Positions 22,401-30,727 of a DNA stretch of 64,000 bases are shown here, one piece after another (position 1 is the first letter of the stretch; every line of letters begins with the position of its first letter). This DNA comes from Sedimentitalea sp042687825. GTDB lineage: Bacteria > Pseudomonadota > Alphaproteobacteria > Rhodobacterales > Rhodobacteraceae. The stretch lies in assembly GCF_042687825.1 (NCBI RefSeq), contig NZ_JBHUQE010000009.1:74066-138065 (forward strand), read 5' to 3'. The position numbers and the translations under genes were made by a program. The notes beneath the pieces were generated by a model, which had not been told where the DNA came from, searched no databases, and saw nothing but the letters and a program-made list of their open reading frames with translations.

Positions 22401-23034
22401 TCCGTTCAACCGCCGCGCCCGCGCCGATGTGGCGATGCAGGATTTCGCCAGGCTGTTCGCGCCGCAGGGGCTGATCGACAGCTTTTTCAACGAGCATCTG
22501 CTGAAATTCGTCGATACCCGCACCCGGCCCTGGACCTGGAAACGGATCAATGATGTCGATCTGGGGATCTCGCAGGCGGTGCTGGTCCAGATGCAATACG
22601 CTGCCGAGATCCGCGATGCGTTCTTTGCCGCCGGCCCGACACCCGCGGTGCAGTTCCAGATCACCCCCGAGGCGCTGGACCCAAAGGCCAAGTCGGTCAC
22701 GCTGGAGATCGACGGCCAGCAGGTCGGCTTTGCCCATCGCGGCGGCCAGCCCAACCCGGTGGCGGTGACCTGGCCCGGCTCGGTCGGGCTGGCGCGGGTG
22801 ATGTTCCAGCCCGACAAGAAGAACATCGAAAGCGTGCTGTCGCGGGACGGGCCGTGGGGCTGGTTCCGGCTGCTGGATGCGGCCGAGGTGCGCCGCACCA
22901 ACGTGTCCGACCGCAAGCGGGTGATCTTTAATGTCGGCGGGCGGATCGCCATTTTCCAACTGCAATCCGGGTCGGTGATCAACCCGTTTGCCCTGCCGGC
23001 GCTGGCCAAGTTCAGCTGCCCGAAGTCGATGTGA
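19465..23034 (+). CDS. tssM: TssM (IcmF), T6SS membrane-complex scaffold
   Basis: TssM spans the inner membrane and periplasm and energises T6SS assembly. The 1189-residue protein has two N-terminal membrane helices (about 10-32 and 50-70), a cytoplasmic GTPase-like domain with an intact Walker A GPPGAGKTT (about 131-139), a third membrane helix (about 445-465) and the long periplasmic IcmF C-terminal region ending in a typical beta-rich domain (FRLLDAAEVRR onwards). The ATG overlaps the tssL stop by 4 nt and the stop overlaps tagF by 1 nt. Confidence 0.95.
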   Translation: MIRRTLKFLFGSIYTILFIVAAILSACIWFFAPFIGGETWRPFDSMFSRLVTIGCVWAFFLLLMGFIFWRRRRKAKAMAEDIAETVDTGADDAMSEELGELKAKFKTAISELRKSKNGRRHLSELPWYVMIGPPGAGKTTAIVNSGLQFPLADQTGKAAVGGVGGTRNCDWWFTNDAVLIDTAGRYTTQESDAEADNAAWLGFLGLLKKYRKRQPINGAMIAISLSDLSLQDEVTQKSHAQAVRRRLNELRQNLGVRFPVYVLFTKADLIAGFSEFHDNLGKEDREQVWGFTLPMEKARGEASPMAAFDDEFGVLLGQLNAQSLERMQAETDHQRRALIAGFPSQVASMRRVARDFLTEVFQDNRFENRHMLRGVYFTSGTQEGTPIDRLMLNMAQTFGIGRQAIGSGQGTGRSFFLTRLFRQVVFPEAGLVSSDDKVERRYRWAKRVAIAATILIALTTGSLWVRSYLGNAEILAQTEAQVQAYQTAAAALPPSPVGDTDLPPVVAALNTLRDLPGNPVLTDPEPEQRVRYGLYQGEVIGTQAAQTYRAALNRRLLPRLLLRLEEQISANMNNPELLYEALKIYLMLGLQGPMNAELVKEWMQIDWSLAYAGPARTELREDLASHLDALLSQPMEEIALNGPLVDQVQGLLSEMPLAQRVYNGIINSPQAAALPKWRITEAGGPAVRRVLVRSSGKALNEGVEGIFTYNGFNNVFLNEAVGVAARVARESWVLGPRGEAEQTDAALLALSRDVLDLYYNDFIARYDSILGDIDIVPMESLSHAVEVTNVLSGPTSPIVNILTEISKETRLTEERSIVDTSELTTGAAAVAAIESRSTLSAQAQIMLSALSRAAAANTGEPPKPPGAYVEERFQWLHQLVERPEGQPSQLDMLMAVLTDVYQQLNKMSFSGVSGGAEGGAAILQFQQAASRIDGPVQRWASQITTGSSGITADGTRASINASWQASVLPFCDKALSNRYPFNRRARADVAMQDFARLFAPQGLIDSFFNEHLLKFVDTRTRPWTWKRINDVDLGISQAVLVQMQYAAEIRDAFFAAGPTPAVQFQITPEALDPKAKSVTLEIDGQQVGFAHRGGQPNPVAVTWPGSVGLARVMFQPDKKNIESVLSRDGPWGWFRLLDAAEVRRTNVSDRKRVIFNVGGRIAIFQLQSGSVINPFALPALAKFSCPKSM

Positions 23035-23714
23035 TGGCAGAGGGGTTCGGTGCATTTGGCAAGATGCCGTCGGTTGGCGATTTCTTCCGGCTGAATCCGC
23101 CTGCCGGGTTCGTTTCGGTCTGGGACGAATGGGTTCAACGCGCCATGCTGTTGGCGCAATCGGCGCTGGGGCCGGACTGGGACGCGTATTACATGTCGGC
23201 GCCGATCTGGCGGTTCAGTCTCAGCGCCGGGCTGGCCGGCCCGCACAAGGTGATGGGGGTGGCGATGCCTTCGGTGGACCGCGTCGGGCGGCGCTTTCCG
23301 CTGACCCTGATGGCGGCGGTGCCCGCGCCGGGCCCGGCCCCGCTGGACCATTTCTGTCAGGACCCGCTGTTTGAACGGCTCGAAGACCTGGCGCTGGACG
23401 CGCTCGAGGACGGCATGACCCGTGATCTGCTGGCCCAGCGGCTGGCTGAAATCCCGGCACCGCAATCCCGCCCCGTCGCCCGCGTGCGCAAGAGCGGCGC
23501 TCACAGCCTGACCCTGAGTGATGCCGCCGGCTCGGTCTTGCCGGACCTGGCCGCCGGACTGTTGGCGGAACGCCACCGCCACCCCAGCCTGTGGCGTGCG
23601 GTGATCGACCAGTCCCAACGCCTGCTGGTCTGTGAGGGGCTGCCCGAGGGGTCCGCTATGCAGGGCTTGTTCCATCTCGACGCACCGATCTGGGCCGAGG
23701 CAGAGCCGGCATGA
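23034..23714 (+). CDS. tagF: TagF, T6SS post-translational repressor
   Basis: TagF (ImpM) represses T6SS activity; in studied systems it acts through Fha and is relieved by the kinase pathway. The 226-residue protein has the family opening FGKMPSVGDFFRLN followed by FVSVWDEWVQRAM, then DAYYMSAPIWRFSLSAGL and GRRFPLTL. Two start codons are possible, GTG 23031 and ATG 23034; I prefer the ATG, which overlaps the tssM stop by one base. The 3' end overlaps pppA by 4 nt. Confidence 0.92.
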   Translation: MAEGFGAFGKMPSVGDFFRLNPPAGFVSVWDEWVQRAMLLAQSALGPDWDAYYMSAPIWRFSLSAGLAGPHKVMGVAMPSVDRVGRRFPLTLMAAVPAPGPAPLDHFCQDPLFERLEDLALDALEDGMTRDLLAQRLAEIPAPQSRPVARVRKSGAHSLTLSDAAGSVLPDLAAGLLAERHRHPSLWRAVIDQSQRLLVCEGLPEGSAMQGLFHLDAPIWAEAEPA

Positions 23715-24436
23715 GCAACGGGTTCCGCGATATACGCTATAACGCCAAGTCCCATGTGGGTCTCAAGCGCAAGGTCAACGAAGACGCAGTGCTGGCCCTG
23801 CCGGATCAGGATATCTGGGTGGTGTCTGACGGCATGGGCGGGCATGACGCGGGAGACTACGCCAGCCGGCTGATTGCTGACACGATCGCGATGATCCCGC
23901 CGGGTCTGGACCCGACGGAACGGATGCATGCCCTGCGGGACGCGATCCAATCGGCGCACCGGATCATCCAGAGAGAGGCCGAGGCCCGCGGCCGCGGGGT
24001 GATCGGCGCTACTGTCGTGGCGCTGATGCTGGCCAACGGGCATTTCGTCGGGCTGTGGGCCGGCGACAGCCGCATCTACCGGCTGCGCGGCGGGCGGATC
24101 GAGATGCTGACCACCGATCACTCGGCGGTGGCCGAACTGGTGATCGCCGGACAACTCAGCTGGGACGAGGCGGAACAGCACCCGCAGTCCAACGCGATCA
24201 CCCGTGCCGTCGGGGTCGGCGACACGCTGGATCTGGACAAGGTGCGCGGCGAGGTGCAACCCGGTGACCGGTTTCTGCTGTGTTCGGACGGGCTGACCAA
24301 ATACGCGACCTTTGCCATGCTGGAAACCACGCTGGCGGATTTTCCGATCGAAACCGTGTCTGATCGATTGATCCAGATCGCCCTGACCGGCGGCGGGGCC
24401 GACAATATCACGGTCATCGTTCTGGACGTGGTCTGA
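23711..24436 (+). CDS. pppA: PppA, PP2C-type protein phosphatase of the T6SS
   Basis: PppA reverses PpkA phosphorylation of the Fha protein. The 241-residue cytoplasmic protein shows the PP2C motif series: KVNEDAVLALPD, the metal-binding SDGMGGHDAGD, WAGDSRIYRLR, CSDGLTKY and GGADNITVIV. It ends the plus-strand T6SS operon and is convergent with ppkA, whose stop is only 6 nt away, so the antagonistic pair is encoded tail to tail. Confidence 0.94.
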   Translation: MSNGFRDIRYNAKSHVGLKRKVNEDAVLALPDQDIWVVSDGMGGHDAGDYASRLIADTIAMIPPGLDPTERMHALRDAIQSAHRIIQREAEARGRGVIGATVVALMLANGHFVGLWAGDSRIYRLRGGRIEMLTTDHSAVAELVIAGQLSWDEAEQHPQSNAITRAVGVGDTLDLDKVRGEVQPGDRFLLCSDGLTKYATFAMLETTLADFPIETVSDRLIQIALTGGGADNITVIVLDVV

Positions 24437-24442
24437 CGCGGC

Positions 24443-26599
24443 TCAGGGTTTCGCGGTCACCAGAATGCGGCTGTCCAGCGACTGGATACTACCGTGATCG
24501 GCCTCGAAATTCTCCTGCAGGGCGCGGGCATAGCCGACCGCGGATTCCGTCGTCGGACGCAGGCCGTCAAACAGCGGCTGTGCCGAATGCAGCACGATGA
24601 TCTTGCTTTTGCCCAAGGTGCTGTCATCGACCCGAAAGGCCAGCCGGCCGTTGCTGGCGGCCTCTTGCAGGTCATAGGCGACGCGCACCGTGACCGCGCC
24701 GGACCGGCCCTGGCGCAGCGCCGCCACGGAATTGTCCTGCCGGTTGAGATTGGGCAGCAGATGGAACACGTCGCCCGACACGTCCAGGATCGACACCGTC
24801 AGATAGCCCTCGGTGACATTGGCGGGCAGCACGATGTCGATCACCGGGTTCTCGCCGACAAAGAACCGCCCCGACGGGTTCGGTTCATCGCGGTCGCCGA
24901 CGATAAAGGACACGTCGATGCCGCCCGGCGGGGCGCTGGGCAGATGGCTTTCGATCAGGCAAAGCGTCGGATTCAGAACCTCGACATCCAGCACCACGTT
25001 GCGCTCTCCGGCCAGAGCGCGCAGGGCGTCAAACAGCCCGATCCGGGTGGCGGTTTCGGCCACGCGCCCGGTCACCACTACGTCGGTTTCGGGGCCATAG
25101 CCGACCGGACCGGCGCCGGGCAGAGTCAGTGGCCCGCAATCGGCCATCTCGTCCAGCACGGGGGTCAGCGTTTCCGCGCTCAGAAAGACCGGGTCCAGCC
25201 GGATATCGGCAGCACCGGTCAGGGCACCGGGCAGCCCGTTGGCAAAGGCCGCGGACAGGCGGTCATGCAGGGCTGCATCCGAGGTGACGCCGCTCAACTG
25301 AGCCGCGTTGCCGTTGATCACCAGTCGCCACTGGTCCAGCGGCTGGACCCGGTCCAGCAGGGCCATGACATCGGTCGGCCAGGTGTCGGCCAGATCGCCC
25401 GAGGCCAGCGTCAGGTCGGCTTGACCCGATTGCTGCGTCATCAGCCGGGTCAGGGCGGTCCGGGATGTATCGTCCGGAACATAGCCGACGGCGCGGGCGG
25501 GGCCCTCGGCGGGTTTCTCGACAACCAGCGAGAACGGGTCGGCCACCGGATAACCGGAGCCGCCGAACATGCCGGACAGATAGGCGCCGACCCCGCCCAG
25601 GCCCAGCGCCAAAACGGCCAGCACCGCGAACAGCCCGCTGCGGGATTTCCCCCCGGGCGCCGGAGGGGCCGCCGACCGGGACGTTTTTGCAAGCGATGCG
25701 GCCTTTTCCGGCGCGGGCGTGCGCGGCGGCGGTACGATCACCGTAGCATCGGGGTCGTCGACATCGCCATCGACATCGGGCGCGCGCAGAAATTCCAGCA
25801 CCGCGTCGGCCGATTGCAGCCGATCTGCCGGCAGCGGCGCGGTCATCCGGTCGATCAGCGTCTTCAGCGGTTCGGGCACGCCGGTTGTGTCCAGCGGCTC
25901 GCTTTTCTTTTGCACCACTTCCATCGGGTTGCGGCCGATATCGGGCGAGGCGCCGCGATAATTGGCCAGCAGCAGCGCCCCCAGCGAATAGATGTCGGAC
26001 CGCGCATCGGTCTGCCCGTTCAGTTGCTCGGGCGCGGCATAGGCATATTTTCCGGCGAATTCGTTGCCGACGATGGTTTCGGCGCCGGGATTGGTATCCT
26101 TGGCGATGCCGAAATCGATGATCACCGCCTGCGCCGGGTCGCCGCCGCGCAGGATGATATTGTCCGGCGACAGGTCGCGATGCACGATGTTGCGGCGATG
26201 CGCCGCCGCCAGCCCCTCGGCGACGCGGCGGCAGACGATCAGCAGATCCTCGGCCGGCATCGGCCCCTGTTTCAGCTTCTTGTCCAGACCGGGGCCTTCG
26301 ACATAATCCATCAGCAGATAGACAAGCCCGTCCTGGGTGCGGTGGTTTTCGGAATAGCGCACGACCGCGTCGTGCCGGACCTCGCGGATTTCCTCTTCGC
26401 GGGTCAGCAGGACCAGATAATCGTCATTGCCGGAGAATTCGGATTTCAGCACTTTCAGCGCCACCAGCCGCCCCGATATCTCGCTGCGGGCGCGATAGAC
26501 ATCCGACGTGCCGCCCCGGCCCAGCAGGGCTTCGATCCGATAGGTGTTGTTCAGCAGTTCGCCGGGCTGAAAGGCGTCGCCGGGGCGCGGGTCGATCAT
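24443..26599 (-). CDS. ppkA: PpkA, membrane-spanning Ser/Thr kinase of the T6SS
   Basis: The 718-residue protein has a cytoplasmic Hanks-type kinase domain (about 18-280) with the glycine loop LLGRGGTSDVYRA, catalytic HRDLSPDN and DFGIAKD. A Pro/Ala linker leads to one membrane helix (about 320-343) and a ~375-residue periplasmic domain. The C-terminal part (PANVTEGYLTVSILD, then FHLLPN) resembles DUF4384, a domain seen in other surface-sensing kinases. In characterised T6SS, PpkA phosphorylates Fha when a periplasmic signal arrives. It follows an OmpA-like gene by 46 nt on the same strand, so the two are probably co-transcribed. Confidence 0.92.
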   Translation of the reverse strand: MIDPRPGDAFQPGELLNNTYRIEALLGRGGTSDVYRARSEISGRLVALKVLKSEFSGNDDYLVLLTREEEIREVRHDAVVRYSENHRTQDGLVYLLMDYVEGPGLDKKLKQGPMPAEDLLIVCRRVAEGLAAAHRRNIVHRDLSPDNIILRGGDPAQAVIIDFGIAKDTNPGAETIVGNEFAGKYAYAAPEQLNGQTDARSDIYSLGALLLANYRGASPDIGRNPMEVVQKKSEPLDTTGVPEPLKTLIDRMTAPLPADRLQSADAVLEFLRAPDVDGDVDDPDATVIVPPPRTPAPEKAASLAKTSRSAAPPAPGGKSRSGLFAVLAVLALGLGGVGAYLSGMFGGSGYPVADPFSLVVEKPAEGPARAVGYVPDDTSRTALTRLMTQQSGQADLTLASGDLADTWPTDVMALLDRVQPLDQWRLVINGNAAQLSGVTSDAALHDRLSAAFANGLPGALTGAADIRLDPVFLSAETLTPVLDEMADCGPLTLPGAGPVGYGPETDVVVTGRVAETATRIGLFDALRALAGERNVVLDVEVLNPTLCLIESHLPSAPPGGIDVSFIVGDRDEPNPSGRFFVGENPVIDIVLPANVTEGYLTVSILDVSGDVFHLLPNLNRQDNSVAALRQGRSGAVTVRVAYDLQEAASNGRLAFRVDDSTLGKSKIIVLHSAQPLFDGLRPTTESAVGYARALQENFEADHGSIQSLDSRILVTAKP

Positions 26600-26645
26600 G
26601 CCGCGCCCCTGGTGCTGCTCACGCTGTCCAAGTCACCCAGCCGTC

Positions 26646-27218
26646 TTAACCCAGCGCCTGGAACTCGACGCGCCGGTTCACGTCGGCCCGCGGGTCGGCG
26701 GTATCGAACGGTGCGCTTTCGCCCATGCCGATCGCTTCCAGCCGGTTCTCGGCAATGCCGCAATCGGACACCAGGTGATGCTTGACCTCTTGCGCGCGCA
26801 GCAGTGACAGGCGCTCGTTATAGGCGGCCGAACCGGAACTGTCCGTATGCCCGACGATCTGAAAGACCGAGACATCCACCGATTTCATGACCTGACACAG
26901 GGTGGTCAGTTTCGGTTTCTGGTCCTGGCGCAGCGCGGCGCTGTCGAAATCGAACGCGATCTGGATGTTGACCTGATCCTCGGGCGAGACGGCGGTATAT
27001 TCCTTGGCTGCGGCGGGGGTCACGCTGGTGGTGGAACTGGCGCCGTCCTGCTGCGCCGCCGGAACGATGACCAGGCCGCGCGTCTTTTGCTTTTTGAACG
27101 CGTCGGCGATCTCTTCGGCGGTCATTCCGCTGGCATCCTGCGCCGGCGCGACCGAGGGGGCAGCAAAGCCAAGTCCGGCGACCAGGGAGGTGGCAATAAA
27201 TTTGGAGAGACGAACCAT
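26646..27218 (-). CDS. OmpA-family periplasmic/outer-membrane protein
   Basis: The 190-residue secreted protein has an N-terminal signal peptide (MVRLSKFIATSLVAGLGFAA, cleaved near APAQ) and a C-terminal OmpA-like peptidoglycan-binding domain (about 95-190) with FDFDSAAL, IVGHTDSSGSAAYNERLS and ADPRADVNRRVEF. I chose ATG 27218 because AAAGGA lies just upstream and the signal peptide starts there. The gene is directly upstream of ppkA, so it may feed a cell-envelope signal to the kinase or anchor the apparatus. Both are inferences. Confidence 0.88.
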   Translation of the reverse strand: MVRLSKFIATSLVAGLGFAAPSVAPAQDASGMTAEEIADAFKKQKTRGLVIVPAAQQDGASSTTSVTPAAAKEYTAVSPEDQVNIQIAFDFDSAALRQDQKPKLTTLCQVMKSVDVSVFQIVGHTDSSGSAAYNERLSLLRAQEVKHHLVSDCGIAENRLEAIGMGESAPFDTADPRADVNRRVEFQALG

Positions 27219-27406
27219 TCTACGTCCTTTGCTGTCGGTTTGAATGACGTTACCGGTCAAGCTTATACCACGTATGGGCGTGTCACAACGATTTTGCAGG
27301 TTCCAAATCGCCTGAATTTTCTGTCTTTCTTCCGGGGTTTGAGGCAGAAATGGCTTTACTCATGCCGGACAAGCAGTCTGAATTGACGGATATCCAAGGA
27401 GGACCC

Positions 27407-28249
27407 ATGCGTCTACTACCCGCAATCCTGATCGCCGTGGCGCTGGTTCTGGTGCCGGTTCTCTGGGTCGGGCTGACCTATCTGCTGTCCGAAGAGGATT
27501 TTCAGGGATCGGCGGTGGATTCCGGTGCCCGCATCGAGATCGAGATGTTGCGCCAGCAGGTCGAGGATCTGCAGGGACGGATGAAATCGATGGAGGGCGA
27601 GATCGCGGGGCTTTCTGCGGGCATTGGGCGACAAAGCACGCTGGTGCCCAACATGGATGACGAGGACGCGATCCTGCGCGGCACCGGGCCGAACGAGATC
27701 ATCGACGCCTATGCGCAGGTGGTTCTGATCGCGGACCGGCTCAACGTGAACCGGGGCTTGCAGGTGGCGGGGCCGCGCTATCTGGAGCAAAAACTGGGCC
27801 GACCACGCGACGCGCTGAGCGATACCTGCGAGCCGATGACCAACGAAAACCTAAAGGGTAAACTGGTGCTGGAACGGGTCGGCCCGATCCGGGTGCGCAT
27901 GCTCAAACCGGCGGCGGACAGCCTGCGCCGGGTGTTCGAGAATGTTCGCCGCGCCGATCCCGATCTCTATGCGCGGATCAACACTTCGGGGTCGCTCTGT
28001 GTGCGCCGCATCCGCGGCACCACCAACAGCCTGTCAACCCACAGCTACGGTCTGGCGCTGGACCTCAACATTGACGGGCATCTGGACAATTTCACCGATG
28101 GCAAGACCCAGCTGGGCCTGACTATTCTGGCGGATTTCTTTCATGCCGAAGGCTGGGTCTGGGGCGCCGGATTCCGCCGCGAGGACAGCATGCATTTCGA
28201 GGTCAGCCGCCGCCAGCTGGACGAATGGCTGGCGCAGGGATTGCTGTAG
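27407..28249 (+). CDS. Membrane-anchored M15 (VanY-like) peptidoglycan peptidase
   Basis: The 280-residue protein has an N-terminal hydrophobic anchor (about 4-26), a coiled-coil-like segment (about 38-70) and a C-terminal M15 metallopeptidase domain. Zinc ligands are visible in THSYGLALDLNID (H212, D219) and SMHFEVS (H263). ATG 27407 follows AAGGAGGA. Its place next to a T6SS recalls TagX of Acinetobacter, a membrane-anchored hydrolase of this type needed to pass the apparatus through peptidoglycan. A housekeeping carboxypeptidase or an effector are alternatives; the anchor argues against a secreted effector. It is divergent from ompA/ppkA. Confidence 0.85.
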   Translation: MRLLPAILIAVALVLVPVLWVGLTYLLSEEDFQGSAVDSGARIEIEMLRQQVEDLQGRMKSMEGEIAGLSAGIGRQSTLVPNMDDEDAILRGTGPNEIIDAYAQVVLIADRLNVNRGLQVAGPRYLEQKLGRPRDALSDTCEPMTNENLKGKLVLERVGPIRVRMLKPAADSLRRVFENVRRADPDLYARINTSGSLCVRRIRGTTNSLSTHSYGLALDLNIDGHLDNFTDGKTQLGLTILADFFHAEGWVWGAGFRREDSMHFEVSRRQLDEWLAQGLL

Positions 28250-28312
28250 CCGGGTACCCGGCCCGTCTCCGCCTCGTCGCATTTTTCAGCGCGGCGGGCA
28301 GCCCGGAGCCTG

Positions 28313-28678
28313 TCATTCCAACTGGATGATGACGCAGGTGAAATCGTCCGAACTGGTCACCCGGGTATGATGGCCTTTTCCGTGCTTGTCCTCCATATGC
28401 CAGACATCGCCCGGGCCGACATCGCGAAATTCGCCGTTACTCGCAGTCACCCTGACCGACCCGGACAGGCAGACCAGCTTTTGCGCCACCGGCGTCGGGT
28501 GGATCGGCTCGTCCCATCCGGCGCGCAGTCTGAGAAACATCGTCCGGGTCGCCGGTTCGGGTTCCGAAACCTCGATATCCTGCGCCGGTGGGGCGAAACT
28601 GCGGGTCTGGACGCGGACCTGGACATCGTGCCAGCGACTTTCGCCGTCGGCATCCGCAGTGAGTTTGACATAATTCAC
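28313..28678 (-). CDS. Cupin-domain protein
   Basis: The 121-residue protein is a single small beta-barrel of the cupin type: TMFLRLRAGWDEPIHPTP for the first motif and GPGDVWHMEDKHGKGHHTRV for the second, with several histidines that could bind a metal. It starts with GTG at 28678 behind AGGAGG. No enzyme function can be read from the sequence. It stands alone between the M15 peptidase, with which it converges, and the caspase-like gene. Confidence 0.75.
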   Translation of the reverse strand: MNYVKLTADADGESRWHDVQVRVQTRSFAPPAQDIEVSEPEPATRTMFLRLRAGWDEPIHPTPVAQKLVCLSGSVRVTASNGEFRDVGPGDVWHMEDKHGKGHHTRVTSSDDFTCVIIQLE

Positions 28679-28774
28679 GATACGTGCCTCCTACTGCGCC
28701 GCGCGATGCAAGCGTGCAGCGGAACTGGGCTTGTGGCACTACGGCCAGCGCGACAATTCATTCACCGGCAGGGG

Positions 28775-30277
28775 CTACTCCGTGAGCCCATAGGCCAGGC
28801 GAATGGCCTTTTGCGTGCCGGGGCCGAACTCGCCATCGATGGCGCCGGCGTAGAACTCGTATTTCTTGAGCTGTGATTGCAGGGCGCGGCGGGTCTGGCG
28901 GCTGAACATCGCCGGCCGGGTGGTCAGCAGATCCAGAACGTCGGAACTGCCCGAGCGCAGGGCGGCATAGAGATAGCGGGCGGCATCGCCTGGCCCTTTG
29001 CTGTCGATCAGCCCGTCATCAATCAGCGCGGCAAAGTTGAACTGGGCCTGCGGATGGCGCAGGTCGGCGGCGCGCTCGAACAGCTCCAGCGCTTTCAGCG
29101 GATCCGGCGTCAGGCCCAGCCCGCCCTGATAATAGAGAAAGCCCAGATCGTTGATCGCATCGGCATAGTCCTGCCCGGCGGCGGACTGGTACAGTTCCAG
29201 CGCCCGCGCCGGGTCGGGCGGCACGCCGGTGCCGCGCTCATAGATCTTGGCCAGTTCAAACTGCGCCTCGGGCGAGCCAGCCGCCGAAGCGCGTTCCAGA
29301 AAGGACACCGCCTCGGTCGGGTCAAAACGCCCCTCGCTGGGGTTGAGGCGGATATAGGCCAGCCCCAGCATCGAACGGGTGTCGCCCAGATCGGCCAGCG
29401 CCAGCAATTGCTCTTCCTGATCCGGGCGGATCGCCGCCCAGGCCGCCTGGCCGATGCTGCCCGAAATGTCGATCTGACCGTCCGCGGCGCCGGCCAGATA
29501 GAAAGGAATGCCGGTCAACGAGCCATAGGTATGCGGCTCTTGAAGGTTCTTGGTCTCTTGCAGCACCATGTCGCGCACCTGGCGGAACATCAGGCTGATT
29601 TCCAGCCCCGGCTTGACCATCTTGTCCATCAGGGCGCGGGCATAGGGGCTGTTCTGACCGGTGCCGTCCAGCGCCACCTGGCCGTCCCGGGCGGCAAAGG
29701 CCACCAGCGTGCCGCGATCCGGTTTCGCCGCCGCCAGCCCGCCGCCGCCGCGCGTCGATTGTGGTCCGACGCGGCCATTGCCGGCCAGCGACTGGGTCAG
29801 GTCGATCGTGTCCCCTAGCGGGTTGTCGCGGCAGCTGTCCAGGATCACGATGCGCATCTTGCGCGCCCGCTCGACCGTGGCCAGCAACTGTTTCAGCGAG
29901 ATCGACTGGCGCTGCACATCCAGATTATTGCGAATTTCGGCATCGACCGGGATCAGGAAATTCTCGCCCTGCACCTCGACCCCGTGACCGGCGAAATAGA
30001 TCAGCGCCAGATCGGCGGTTTCCGAGCGAAAGGCGAAATCCTTGAGCAGTTGGCGCAGCTGATCGCCGGTGGCGTCCAGCGACAGGGTGACGTCGAACCC
30101 GATCCCCTTGAGCGTGTCGGCGATGGCGCGGGCATCATTGCGGGTGTTTTCCAGCGGTTCGATAGTGCGATAGGCGCCCAGACCCAGCACCAGGGCCACC
30201 CGGTCGGTGGCCGCTGCGGCACTGGCCGCGATCAGGCAAAAGACCCATGTTGCGATGATCCGTATCGCCATTGCCAT
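28775..30277 (-). CDS. Periplasmic caspase-like (C14) protein with Sel1 repeats
   Basis: The 500-residue protein carries a signal peptide (cleavage after about residue 23, ASAAAA), a caspase/metacaspase-like p20 domain (about 25-250) with catalytic His in YFAGHGVEV and Cys in ILDSCRDNP, then Sel1-like repeats (about 300-430; units such as AQFELAKIYERGTGVP) and a C-terminal peptidoglycan-binding-like segment (AGAIDGEFGPGTQKAIRLAYG). ATG 30277 has an AGGA site. Similar secreted caspase-like/Sel1 proteins exist in alphaproteobacteria, with no function known to me. Its closeness to the T6SS may be chance; it is a separate transcription unit. Confidence 0.87.
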   Translation of the reverse strand: MAMAIRIIATWVFCLIAASAAAATDRVALVLGLGAYRTIEPLENTRNDARAIADTLKGIGFDVTLSLDATGDQLRQLLKDFAFRSETADLALIYFAGHGVEVQGENFLIPVDAEIRNNLDVQRQSISLKQLLATVERARKMRIVILDSCRDNPLGDTIDLTQSLAGNGRVGPQSTRGGGGLAAAKPDRGTLVAFAARDGQVALDGTGQNSPYARALMDKMVKPGLEISLMFRQVRDMVLQETKNLQEPHTYGSLTGIPFYLAGAADGQIDISGSIGQAAWAAIRPDQEEQLLALADLGDTRSMLGLAYIRLNPSEGRFDPTEAVSFLERASAAGSPEAQFELAKIYERGTGVPPDPARALELYQSAAGQDYADAINDLGFLYYQGGLGLTPDPLKALELFERAADLRHPQAQFNFAALIDDGLIDSKGPGDAARYLYAALRSGSSDVLDLLTTRPAMFSRQTRRALQSQLKKYEFYAGAIDGEFGPGTQKAIRLAYGLTE

Positions 30278-30466
30278 CTGTTATCCTGTTGAAACGATTG
30301 CGTCCGCGCCGCGCAGTCTATCGCAGAAACCGCAAAAGAACAGGTCAGATATTCGTGACCCCGGACGCAGGTGCGGCAGGCGGCACAGGCGGCGTTGTCA
30401 GGACCGGCCTGCCTCTTGCATGCGGTCCGACGCCGGTGGCGCGTGAAACCGCACCGGTGGTCCGAT

Positions 30467-30493
30467 GGCCCGGCGGCAGGACGCCGCCGGGCC
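30467..30493 (-). terminator. Strong hairpin after DUF1127 gene, possible terminator
   Basis: A perfect 11-bp stem (arms GGCCCGGCGGC and GCCGCCGGGCC) with a 5-nt loop lies 9 nt beyond the stop of the DUF1127 gene. No run of U follows on that strand, so it may be a 3'-end stabiliser or a weak terminator rather than a classic intrinsic terminator. Confidence 0.5.
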
Positions 30494-30502
30494 GGGACAG
30501 GA

Positions 30503-30727
30503 TTATCTCCAGAACACGTCGCTGAACACGCGGCGTGCGATCTGGTCGCGCCGCAGGCCGATCTGTTGCAGCTGCGCATCGCTCAGCGCCTGCAGGGCCT
30601 TGACCTGCCGTAGACGCGCGTTGGACCTGCCAAGCGCAGTCAACGCTGTACCGATTGCCGCAAAGGCGCGGGCGATCGGATTGGATGTCGGGCCAAAGGC
30701 CGGGTGATCCGTCGCATAGTGTGCCAT
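30503..30727 (-). CDS. DUF1127 small protein
   Basis: The 74-residue basic protein ends with the DUF1127 motif (ALSDAQLQQIGLRRDQIA). Such small Arg-rich proteins are frequent in Rhodobacteraceae and Rhizobiales; some affect RNA turnover, phosphate or carbon metabolism and stress response in Agrobacterium and Rhodobacter. Nothing shows which applies here. It stands alone and is followed by a strong hairpin. Confidence 0.85.
   Translation of the reverse strand: MAHYATDHPAFGPTSNPIARAFAAIGTALTALGRSNARLRQVKALQALSDAQLQQIGLRRDQIARRVFSDVFWR

Noticed and set aside
24494..26785. 763-codon plus-strand open frame opposite ppkA
   Set aside because: The kinase motifs and membrane helix are on the minus strand; the plus-strand product has no domain and would collide with ppkA entirely.
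28249..28262. 14-nt palindrome at the end of the M15 peptidase gene as terminator
   Set aside because: A perfect palindrome without loop or following T-run; likely chance in GC-rich sequence.
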